Source of the DNA: Utricularia gibba
Taxonomy: Eukaryota > Streptophyta > Magnoliopsida > Lamiales > Lentibulariaceae
Direction of reading: 5' to 3'
Length of the DNA stretch: 35,077 nucleotides
Assembly (NCBI GenBank): GCA_002189035.1
Contig: NEEC01000100.1
Location: 1-35,077, forward strand
In this document: positions 11,601 through 21,178 of the stretch, piece after piece
How positions within the stretch are numbered: the first letter of the stretch is position 1
How the letters are laid out: each line of letters starts with the position of its first letter
The notes under the pieces: generated by a model
Told to the model about the DNA's origin: nothing
The model's input: only the letters and a program-made list of their open reading frames with translations
Database searches by the model: none
Made by a program: the position numbers and the translations under genes

Positions 11601-14600
11601 TCTGTCGTTGACACCGAGTGTCCTCTTAAATCTGTTGAGTTTGAGGCTCGATCATTTGAGTTTGTGATTTGATCTTCTAGGGTTGCTTGGACCCTTAACA
11701 TATTTGTTCCTGAGGCTGTCATTTCTTGTTGAATAGAGTCTTGACTAGGACTGTTCCTCGCTGGGTGGATGCTGAGGGGTTCGGTTGTTGCATCATGTCC
11801 TTGTTGAGGGAATAAATTCCATATATTTTCTGAATAAGAATGATTTTTGTCATGTGTTGTCGAGGAACTCCAGTTGTAAATTCTAGTCTCGTCTACTGTT
11901 ACATCACGACTGAGTTCCACCTCATTTGTTCTTAGATTCAGTACCCTGTAGGCTTTACTTGTATTGCTATATCCCAGGAAAATTCCTTCATCAGATCTTT
12001 TGTCCCATTTTGATCTCTTCTCCTTTGGAATGTATATATAGCAGGGTGATCCAAATACCTTCATGTGATCTAGGCTTGGAATTTTGTTGTACCATAGCTC
12101 ATAAGGAGTTTTACAGTCTTTATTTCCTTTGGTTGGCAGGCGGTTCAACAGATACACGGCTGTGTTGACTGCTTCGCCCCAGAATTCTAGAGGTAAGTGT
12201 TTTTGATAGAGTAGACACCGAGCCATATTGACTATTGTCCTGTTCTTTCGTTCACATATGCCGTTCTGCTCTGGCGTATATGGCGTTGTAAACTGGTGAG
12301 TAATACCATTTGTCTCACAAATGTGTCTCAGTTCAGTTGATTTGTACTCACCTCCGTTGTCTGACCGGAGTGTTAGAATCTTACTATTGCTTTGAGTTTC
12401 TGCAAGGACCTTGAAGACTTGGAAGTGGTGCAAAACCTCTGATTTATGCTTCAGGAGATAGATCCAGGTATACTTTGAATATTCGTCAATAAAGATCACG
12501 TAATATTTGTTGCCGGCTCGAGTAGGAGAGGCCATGGGCCCACAGACGTCACTGGTAACAACTTCCAATTTTTTCTGAGAATGAATGCTGGACTTAGGGA
12601 GTGGTGTTCGGCTCATCTTCCCTTGAAAGCATATTCTGCAGTGTTTTTCCTCAGGAATTATATTAGGAATCCCCTCTGCCAGGTTTCTCTTCTTCATGGA
12701 TATAAGGGAGGCATAGTGATGGTGACCTAACCGTTGGTGCCAAATCTCAGATGATTCTAGGGACTTGAGGCAAATGTTGTAATCGATGGATGTAGCATTC
12801 GGAAGCAGTGGAAAGACCCTATCAGTCATAGCAACCGTAAGGAGTATATTATCTTCTTCATCTAATATTTTGCACTCATTACTTTCCAGATGAACTTTCA
12901 TCCCCTTTTCAACCAGCTGGCCAGTGCTTAGTAGATTGTGGTAGGCCTGGGGCACCAGATACACGTCTGTGATCTTGATTAATTTCTGGACAGTTTCAAG
13001 GCAAACTGTTCCTTGACCGATGACCTGTAAGTGATTTCCATCAGCAATTTCGATTACTTTCCCAGTTAGCTCGATGAAGGTTGTGAATAGACTCTTGTCG
13101 TTGGTTATATGATGACTGCATCCGCTATCGATAAACCAGATGTCTTGTTTCCTTAGATCCACAAATGATGTGATTAGAGTTTTGCGGCGCAGAGAGTAAA
13201 TATCAATCTTCTTCTTATTCATTTCAGCTGCGAGATTTACATCATTCATAGCGCTAGTAAGTTTGTCCTTAGGATCTGCAGCCTTTCCTCCAATCTGATG
13301 GTATTTTTTCAGGGGACACACTTTGTCCACATGACCTTGGAGAGAACAGTACAGGCATTTGGCGTCAGGGCTCCAGAAACATTGTGTTGGTGAATGGCCT
13401 TTTCGCTTGCAGAATGGGCATGAATCTCCAGTACTTGGTTTCTCAATTTTTGCTTGAAAGATCACCGGTTCATTTGATGATTGAGAACCATAGCCTTTCT
13501 GATTTTCTGTTGCCTTGAAGGCAAGTTCCTGGCCTTCACCAAGTCCGACTTCAACTTCGGATTCACTGAGTCTTTCTAGTAGTTTTCTGGAGGATATGGA
13601 GTGAATGCCTGTGACCCGCAAAGTAGTGACTACAGGGGCAAAGGACCGCGGTAGGGAACTGAGTATTTTTGATTTAATTCTTCTGTCTTCCAAGGGCTCT
13701 CCCAAGGTCTGTAACTCAGTGACAATTTTGATTAGCGTTTCTGAAAAATGAGAGATACTCATACCTGGTAAGAATTTCAGGTTGTCAAAGAGCTCCCATT
13801 GACGTTGAATGCGGCTCTCACGGGCTTCCGTATCCTCTCCGTAGAATTCCTCCAATTTTTTCCAGATGTCTTTGGGACTTTTCAGTAGCATAACACGGTT
13901 GAACACTTCTTCAGATAAGGCTTGATCCAGAGCATACTTAGCTTTCTTTACTTGAGCATCTGTGAGTTTGAGACTTTCTGCTGTGGCTATTTCAGAGGAG
14001 TCTGGACGTACAGGATCCACCACAGACCATAAGTCGTTCATTTGCAGGTAACTTTCCATTCGTACTGCCCAAGAAGCGTAGCGCTGACCAGTGAAGATTG
14101 GAGGAGCTTGTTGGAGGGCTGCCATTCTGAGAGACTGCAATGATAAGAGGAGATGGGAGTCGGTGAAGTATCTTCACGTCGGGTTCACCATAAAAGTATT
14201 TTTGGCTGCTTGATTTTGTTGGAGACTTGGTTGAACGTTGAGAGAATGTTGAAGTTTGTGGATATTGACTATTGTTTTTGGATCGAAAAGAACTTTCCTT
14301 TTTTTTCATAAAGCAAACAGGGATTTATATAGATGAGGAGAGTTGCCCGTTGGATCATATCAGGCCTAAAATATGACCGTTGCCTTTAGTCTGTAGATTA
14401 GTCCTCTTGTTCATCTACTGTGTAGCAGCCAGAATTTACTAGGACTTCTTTCATGGACTGGGCTTCAGATGCTTCTTCTTGGGCCAGTAGTTTGGAATGT
14501 TGAGGCCCAAGTATGATAAGGCCTTTTTCCCAATCTAATTGAGGGTTGCTTCTCATGGGAGGAACAGAGGTCGCGCGCCATTCATCTTCGCGGGTTGAGA

Positions 14601-17016
14601 CTTCCCGGATCTTCGTTGCTCCACCACTTGCTGACACATACCACCCCACCAAACTATCTCCGGTAGACGATGAGGTGAAACAAATACTTACATGGGGATG
14701 ATATAGCAGCTTGGAATTGCTCAACACTCGAAACAGATTCCACTTCCCCGCCAAATTTCAGGTTTGATACATCTTCACCGAGGGATTTCTTCAACGCTAC
14801 TTGCACATGAAACAGGGATTCGGCAATATCATTGTCATTTGGCATTTCTTTTCTCAATGCCTCATAGTCCCTAACAGCCTCCTTCCATCGCTCCAGCTAT
14901 CCACAATCACCAAGTTCTGATTAGAAGTTGGGCATTACAAAATTTTAAACAAGGCATCAACCAACCTACCTTAGAATATGCAGCTGCCCTGCGCATTAAG
15001 GCCTTGGTGTAATGGGGTCGAACACGAAGTGCCTGGTTGCAATCATCTACACATCGTTCCCATTGCCCAAGCATAAACCAGCAGGCTGCTCTGTTGCAGT
15101 AGAGAACCGAATTCGTGGGATCCATCCGGAGACCTTCAGTATAGGCTGAACAAGCCTCTGTGAACCTGCCTGACTTGAATAAGTCGTTGCCATGAGTACG
15201 CGCTCGAGTCACTATCTTCACATTGTTGAGCATCGTTGAGATTTCAGAATTATTAGGGTCCCTTTTTCCAGCCTTCTCAATGTCCATAAGTGCATCATCA
15301 AACCTGCAAATGTTCATCATTCAATGGGTAGGCTTCAAAAACTCCCCCGCTCGAGGAACTGCTTTTATTTTCTTACTCACCTTCCTCTAGCTAGCTCAAT
15401 CTCGCTTTTAACGAAGAAAATATAAGCCTCTGAAAGCATCCCAAATATTGTCGACTGCATGCTTCCAGAGGTTCCACTGACATCCACATTAGAAAAAGCC
15501 GAAACAGCATCATCCAATTGATGGAGCTTCAGCAAGGCCTCAACTCTACATGCCCAAAACTGCACTAGCAACAAGTCGTATCATGAGAAACGAACTGCAT
15601 CAGGCGAAAAAATTTCGCTATAAACTCCTGGAGACCTGAGGCGAGACTTCAACTCCGCATGCAATGGCAGCATCTATCTCTTTCAAGGCGCTTCTCCAAT
15701 CGCCAGCTCCACGAGCATCACCGCACATGCTAAGATGCTTTTCCACAGATTGAAGTTTATGCAAGAGCGTTGAATCCTGTTGTATTCCAGGAAAAAAAAT
15801 GTGCTTCCTGGCATTTTCAATCTGCCCCAGGCTGCAATTCTTGAAATTACTACGCAAGTATATAAACAGAGAATATCAATGCAGAAAAAGGAATTCCAAT
15901 AATTCACGATTGCCTATAACCCCAAGCGCCTGGGGCAACGATAATGAGAAACCAACAAGCAGATCAGAATCACTATATTCTAAAGCACGAAACGTTAGAA
16001 CACGCGAAAGCTTACCGCCGTAGGGAGCTAACAAACAAAGGATAATTACATCACTAAAGATTCGGCCTTTTTATTGTAAAATGCGAACCAACCGGCAAAG
16101 CTTACCTAAGAAATAGAGATCCAAGACGATGGCGGGCCCTCGCGTATCCAGGATCCAACTTAACAGCCATTTGACACTCTACCGCCGCCTCAGAAAGACG
16201 CTTCAAACCTATTAGAGCAGCGGAACGGTTGAACCGATATGCAGGGTTACTGGGCGACATAGCAATGGCCTTGTCATAGAAGGTCAAAGCTTCCGCAAAG
16301 TTACCCCTTTTATGATTCTCGTTACCCATTCTTCTAAACTCCTCCGGATCACTGTTACTGCTACACGCAGTTTTCTTCACCGGATCCGCACCAACCAATA
16401 GCCTTTTAGAGTAACTTAGGGGTCGGCATTCCTTACTGGGTTTCGGTGAAACACATCCCCGCAATACGCTGCCGTTGCCGTAGTTTGACGAACCAGAACC
16501 CAAGACGTCGGGTCTGCTTGATCTGTTCGTGATGCCGGATTTCAAAATCCTGCCAGAGGGGCAAATGTTTCCAGCGGGAAGCACATTGACGGCTGGGGAC
16601 GTGACGGAGCCAGAACCGAAGGAGATAGGCGAGCGGAACACTGCAGACTCCGAGCGGCTATGGACGTGCCTGATTACTCGGGCCGGGGAAGGCGAACTTT
16701 CGACCGAAAGCTCGCCGGAATGGCTGTTGGGATTTGAATCAGATTTTCTTGGCAGATCCAAATTGGTACCCGTTGAAACCCGGTCTGGGAAGGATCCGGA
16801 GGAACTAGAGCTGCTACTCGTTGTAGTGGTGGTGCTAGTGAGCCCACGACCAAGTCCTGTCCGAAGCGGCGAAATAGGCGAGCCCAGATGGATTTCTCTA
16901 AAATCTCGCTTATTCTGGGTCTGGTCTTCCTGACGCACTAATTTGCTTCTCAACGAATCTGAAAGTGAGTTCAAGTCCGAACCCAACCGAGGGTTGGGTT
17001 TACTCGCCATTCTCAC
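8661..17016 (-). CDS. TTL1: TPR repeat-containing thioredoxin-like protein (TTL family)
   Basis: Seven exons on the minus strand: 17016-16106, 15831-15636, 15559-15381, 15303-14970, 14896-14692, 9007-8901 and 8816-8661. All introns are GT-AG, all phases agree, and the sum is 2088 nt or 695 residues, close to Arabidopsis TTL1. Residues 1-220 are Ser-rich and low-complexity. TPR repeats begin near 225 ([19 protein letters not shown]) and run through exons 1-5. A thioredoxin-like fold from about 597 ends in [10 protein letters not shown] and SVRHYSNT. The usual CxxC is absent (TTSCNFESK), as in known TTLs, so a scaffold role is likelier than redox catalysis. TTLs act in osmotic-stress, abscisic acid and brassinosteroid responses. 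Intron 5 carries copia element 2. The ATG at 17010 is an alternative start. The paralogue number is not certain. Confidence 0.9.
8862..8882. repeat. CA microsatellite in TTL intron 6
   Basis: About ten CA units lie inside the 84-base intron 8817-8900, close to its donor side. Length changes here could be polymorphic and might affect the efficiency of this short intron. Confidence 0.85.
9064..9068. repeat. Target-site duplication of element 2, left copy (CATAC)
   Basis: CATAC precedes the left LTR and recurs exactly at 14637-14641 after the right LTR. The perfect 5-bp duplication fixes both element boundaries. Confidence 0.93.
9069..9514 (-). repeat. 3' LTR of copia element 2
   Basis: It matches 14191-14636 base for base as read by eye, with a constant offset of 5122. 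It contains the last part of the pol-side reading frame, which stops at 9276, and an AT-rich TATATAAAT on the minus strand at about 9202-9210 that could be the LTR TATA element. Confidence 0.95.
9276..14140 (-). CDS. Copia gag-pol polyprotein with one frame change in RNase H
   Basis: The main frame 14140-9833 gives 1435 residues. It runs from Gag through two tandem CCHC knuckles ([14 protein letters not shown] and [14 protein letters not shown]), the protease site DSGCSHH, the HHCC and DDE parts of integrase (SDNGGEY, ERKNRTI) and reverse transcriptase with YVDDIL, into RNase H. At about 9890-9893 homology moves to a second frame (9929-9276), which has the AEAEYIA motif and the rest of RNase H. 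That second frame continues through the purine tract into the LTR and adds about 79 residues. Apart from this one break the polyprotein is uninterrupted. The break could be a real recent mutation or a sequencing error. Confidence 0.93.
9515..9530 (-). other. Polypurine tract of copia element 2
   Basis: The minus strand reads CTCAGGGAGGAA directly before the LTR start TGTCAGC. Its position and composition fit a plus-strand primer. Confidence 0.75.
14172..14190 (-). other. Primer binding site region of element 2, primer not recognised
   Basis: Directly after the 5' LTR the minus strand reads TGGTGAACCCGACGTGAAG. TGG fits a CCA tRNA end, but the following bases do not match the initiator Met site used by element 1, and I cannot name the tRNA. 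A shorter or internal tRNA fragment is possible. Confidence 0.5.
14191..14636 (-). repeat. 5' LTR of copia element 2
   Basis: This is the partner of 9069-9514, of equal length and with no visible difference. Its outer end at 14636 is followed by the CATAC duplication (14637-14641) and then by about 50 bases of the original TTL intron up to the donor at 14691. Confidence 0.95.
14637..14641. repeat. Target-site duplication of element 2, right copy (CATAC)
   Basis: An exact match to 9064-9068. Confidence 0.93.
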
Positions 17017-17965
17017 ACGCTATACGGCTTCAATCTTCTCTTCTCTGTCCACAGCCTGAACTCCGCCGTTTGGCAATGCGAGTGGACCAATGTGGAAAGA
17101 ACGGTGAGAAGAAGAATAAAGAAGCAGAAGTCACTGCGTCACGAGGCAGCTTTCAGAGCTGTTCTTCTTTCTTCTCTCCACAAATTATTGCTGTTCTTTT
17201 TCCTCGGGGTTGTTTACACATCGGCTTTGCATGTTTTCCTCTAAACAGGCACGCCACTGGGCTCTGGTGTCAAAGATGCAAAAAATGAATTAAGCCACCT
17301 CTTGGGAGGTGTTGATTTGGAGCCAAAGTCCACTGGCAAAAGAAGGCGAAGAAAGGGAAGGAGCGCTGTCCAATTTGTTTTAGCAGCATCGCATATTATT
17401 AATGACGGACGGAGGGGGCTGGCCGTAGATGATAGCTCTCCTAATGAAAATGAAGGTGGTGCTGTGCCGGTGCATAATAATGAATTATGCGCACAATAAA
17501 AGGAGAATCCCGCCCAGGGAGTCAAGTCGGTCACGCCAGCCCACGATGCCATACGATTAATCAGAGAAACATTTCGTAAGAAAGAAATGTGTGAGCAATT
17601 TGCTTGCACGCCGAATCGACCCGCTCACATGCCCTCGCGTCCTTGGATTGTACAATAAGCAGGGGGCAGCCGCAATTGTAGCTTGGGCCCAGGCCTAGCC
17701 AGTCGTCCTTGATAGCCAGCCCATTCTCTTCCTCACCAGGAATCTTGCGTCCCTCCCGCCCCCAGCCCAGCACATCTTCTTCACTTTAGGGATGAGGTTG
17801 CTCCACTGCTACCTGCTTTCAGTTCCCGCCTCTGCTCCTGGTATTTTTTTTTTTTTTTCATCTTCACTTGAGTGCTGGTTTTTCATCATTATAATTCCCA
17901 TGAATTGTATTAGGTTTGGTGCAACTCTATGTTTACAGCTTTGTTTGAAATGTGGACGTGCAGTG
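17017..17965. promoter_or_regulatory. Shared upstream region of divergent TTL and IPT9
   Basis: About 950 bases separate the two ATGs. I see no further gene. A T run at 17844-17858 lies in the probable IPT9 leader. The IPT9 frame is open upstream to 17792, with in-frame ATGs at 17792 and 17900, so the true IPT9 start may lie in this region. Confidence 0.5.
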
Positions 17966-20489
17966 ATGATAAGTGGACTAAGATTTGCGCCACTTCGTAC
18001 GGTTACCCCGTTCCACGCGGTTCGCCGATACACCTGCGAGTGCAGAGGCTTTCCCACCTCCTATTCGGCCCTGCAAGATGGGCGGCAGAAGGTTGTGGTG
18101 ATATCTGGACCCACAGGGGCAGGAAAGAGCAGGCTTGCGTTGGAAATTGCAAAAAGACTCAACGGAGAAATTGTTAGCGCTGACTCCGTTCAGGTTTTTG
18201 TACCTTCAGAAATCGTGGAACGCCGTTGGTTCAGGTACTCATTTTGTTTTCTTTTTGGCTATTCCGTTGTGTTCCAGGTATACAGAGGTCTGGATGTCGG
18301 GTCAGCAAAACCATCTTCAAGCGAAAGAAAGGTTCTATATGTGCATTTTCTGAATTGAATTCTAGTGATATGCAGCAGTTGGAATTTAGCGCTCGACGCT
18401 CTTTGTTTTCCTTATCCACCGTTTTTTTTTTCAGGAAATACCGCATCATTTGATTGATATACGGCATCCTGCTGAAGGTGATCGCCATGAAATGTCGGTT
18501 GATAACGTGCTCGAATTTATTTTCTCTACTTTTTTATTGTCACTTCCTAATGCGGTTCATTGGGTGGACGGAAACATAAAAAAAATGTGGTTTTCAGAGT
18601 ACTCTGCTGGTGATTTCTTTGTGGATGCAAGACGGGTAACGGATGAAATACTCGGTAGAGGGCGTGTTCCAGTTATCACCGGTGGAACAGGGCTATACCT
18701 GAGATGGTATGCTTGCTTGTGCCACGGCTTGTCTCATTACACTAGAAGTTGCTTGGTTAAATGAGTTTATATGGAATTGCAAAGTACAATAGCTGAAGTC
18801 TTTCAATCTTCGCTGCCGTGAAAGGTTCATTTACGGGAAGCCTGATGTCCCGAAATCATGTTCTGAGACAATTCTGGAAGTTAACTCGGAGCTGTCTGAT
18901 TTACAAAGAATTGGAGACTGGGACACTGCTGTGCAATTACTTGTTGAAGCTGGTGATCCTGGTGTTCAATCATTGGCTGTCAATGATTGGTACAGACTGC
19001 GCCGCAGACTTGAAATTCTCAAGGTGTGAGTTCAACAATAATTTTATAGTTATTTGGCTACATTTTGTATTCCCCAAGATTACTTGGTTGTGTGCCTCAC
19101 AGTTCTGTTCCATGATCAGTGCCGTATTATTTTATGTAGCTCCGTATACCAACGCAATGATGTGTTAAATTAATATTTGTACCAATTCAGTCTAGTGGTA
19201 TGCCTCCGTCAGCATTCAAGGTACCCTACAATGCTTTCAAGGGGAACCTTGAGTCAGGGGAAGAAGATGCTATTTGCCCCAACTTGGCATTTGGAGAGAA
19301 TCAAGAAAGCCGGTCTAGCAGTTTAAAGTATGAATTTGTTTGTTTTTTTCTCACCACTCAAAGGCTTGAGCTCTATAGATCAATTGACTTGCGGTGTGAA
19401 GACATGCTTTTAGGTGATGCGAATTATGTCGGTGTACCGTTCCTTTGTTTTTGTCTGATGTTGTCAAGTCACCATTCTTCAAGATGTAAATGCTAAACTT
19501 TGAGTTTTCTAATTGTAGATGCCGGACTTCTGTCCGAAGCAAAATGGCTGCTTGATTTGGGTCTGTCTCCAAACTCAAACTCCGCAACACGAGCTATCGG
19601 TTACAGACAAGTATGTTATCGGTTGCATGCTTGCTTAGAACATAATCTTATCTTTTGAGATGGAGCACTGTGACCAGTGAAGGAAAAGTTGAGCCCATGG
19701 CCCCTTTCTTCATTTTTTGTAGGCAATGGATTTCCTACTTATGTCAAAAGAACAAGGATGCTGCAGTTTGTACAGAGAGTTCTTTAGTTTTCTAAGAGAC
19801 TTTCAAAAACATCTAGGTAATTTGATTCTACTTCCTTGTCCTCGCCAAGTGTTCAGTTTGAATCCCCGTGGTCGGTTGAATGATTTAACAGTTCGCTATG
19901 CCCTTGAATGCTTTTGACAGGAACTTCGCCAAAAGGCAGTTGACGTGGTTCCGGAGCGAGCCAACTTATCAATGGATCGATGCCTCCAAACCCTTGGTAT
20001 GTTGTCTGCTGGATTTTATGATAGCCTGTGGATTTCTGTTCTGGTGAAGTCACTGGACCCGAGGACCATAACCAAAAATAGGGGGGGCATTTTCAAGTGT
20101 TGACACCTCAACATCATTAAGCTCCAGATGCTTCTGCTGGAGCTTCATAAACTTTCATTGATCACAGGAAATGATCAGCAGCTTCATTTGCGATGCGTAT
20201 AACTATAGCGGTGAAACTGGGAGACTTAGAGTACCCGAGCGGCTGGAGATGAAGAAGGATATGGCGGATCAGAGGGAAATCCGTCAGCTAAAATCTTACC
20301 GCCCTAAAAACAGGTTATATTTTTGTCACTTTGGTGTCATTCAACCTTCTATGCTGTTGTTTTTGTTCTCCGACTCCACTGAGGTTGGTTGTTGTATTCT
20401 GAAGGTATTTTATATCAAAAGAAGATTGTGATCCCGTTATCGAGTGGGTGCGCGCGACGCTGGGAGAAACTACCGCCGTCTCCATCTGA
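17966..20489 (+). CDS. IPT9: tRNA dimethylallyltransferase (IPT9), one-base frameshift in exon 8
   Basis: Eleven exons: 17966-18193, 18278-18331, 18435-18477, 18598-18706, 18825-19023, 19191-19413, 19519-19610, 19723-19816, 19921-19996, 20168-20313 and 20405-20489. They encode about 449 residues once one missing base is allowed for. The protein transfers a dimethylallyl group to A37 of tRNA; degradation of that tRNA supplies cis-zeatin cytokinins. It has the P-loop GPTGAGKS at residues 48-55, ADSVQVYRGLD at about 71-81, GGTGLYLRW at 137-145, WYRLRRRLEI, and RAIGYRQAMD, which is typical of plant IPT9. The N-terminus looks like an organelle targeting peptide. In exon 8 the phase fails: the run of five A at 19805-19809 is one base short for the conserved SRNFAKRQ that spans the exon 8/9 join. 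The ATG at 17966 gives the best family fit. Confidence 0.9.
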
Positions 20490-21178
20490 TAATAATGTAA
20501 AATGGTGCTTTTTGCGCCAGTAGGACAAGACGTGGTTCTTTTCTAGATCCTTTATTTCAGGCACATCCTGTGTTTTGCATTCACTTTTACCCCCGCCTCC
20601 CTATGATTCGCACTCTAATCTTGCGGCGCACACCCGCACCAGCGCCTCCCAACAACAGAGCAAACACAACAGAAAAAAAAGCCACCAAGTTCATGGCCTT
20701 GTATACAAGAGAATAAATAGTCCCAAATGGGAACATAAACGATGCCTTCCCACGCTGAATTCTGAAGTCTGTCCATCATGAGCTTACAGTTGGAGCGAAC
20801 ATCCCCCAGTTGTAGAATGCTATCAGTGGTACCTATCAGTTTTTTCTCCCTGCTTTTTTTGGTTTCCGGCGCGGCTCAGTCGCTCTAGAAGGGGACGAAG
20901 CTCAGCTTGAAGCGACTTGATTTTCTCCAGATGTGACATTTCCTCTCTCCACTTTCTAAAATGCTGCATGCAGAAAAAAACACTCGCATACAACGCGCTT
21001 CAATAGAGTCGACCAGCTTGTGTCATTCTATGTACCAAACGTCAAAGGCAACCTGAGGAGTGTGGCGAATGGTTAGCAGCAATATTAATCATTCTCCACC
21101 TCACTAGTGGCCCCAAACAATAAACATGCTGAAAGCACTGGCTATGGGTTCGTAGGATGAAGTCATAATTACCCTGCT
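20490..21178. other. Convergent 3' region of IPT9 and SPD1
   Basis: Both flanking genes end here, so most of it should be 3' UTR from the two strands. I see no additional coding signal. Confidence 0.45.

Larger units (their letters stand above)
9069..14636 (-). mobile_element. Ty1/copia LTR retrotransposon 2, very young, in TTL intron 5
   Basis: This 5568-bp element lies in minus orientation, the same sense as the host TTL gene. It has two 446-bp LTRs in which I find no difference, a perfect CATAC target duplication, a purine tract (9515-9530) and a nearly intact polyprotein. Without it the host intron would be only about 110 bases, since the donor at 14691 and the acceptor at 9008 lie within about 60 bases of the element on either side. 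In element orientation the LTR starts TGTCA and ends CTTTTA, so the termini are TG...TA instead of TG...CA. Identical LTRs imply a recent insertion. The element carries one frame change, in RNase H. Confidence 0.96.

Noticed and set aside
14398-14754. Open frame joining TTL exon 5 sequence to the LTR of element 2
   Set aside because: It is not in the TTL frame. It is the LTR-encoded tail of element 2 extended by chance into host sequence.
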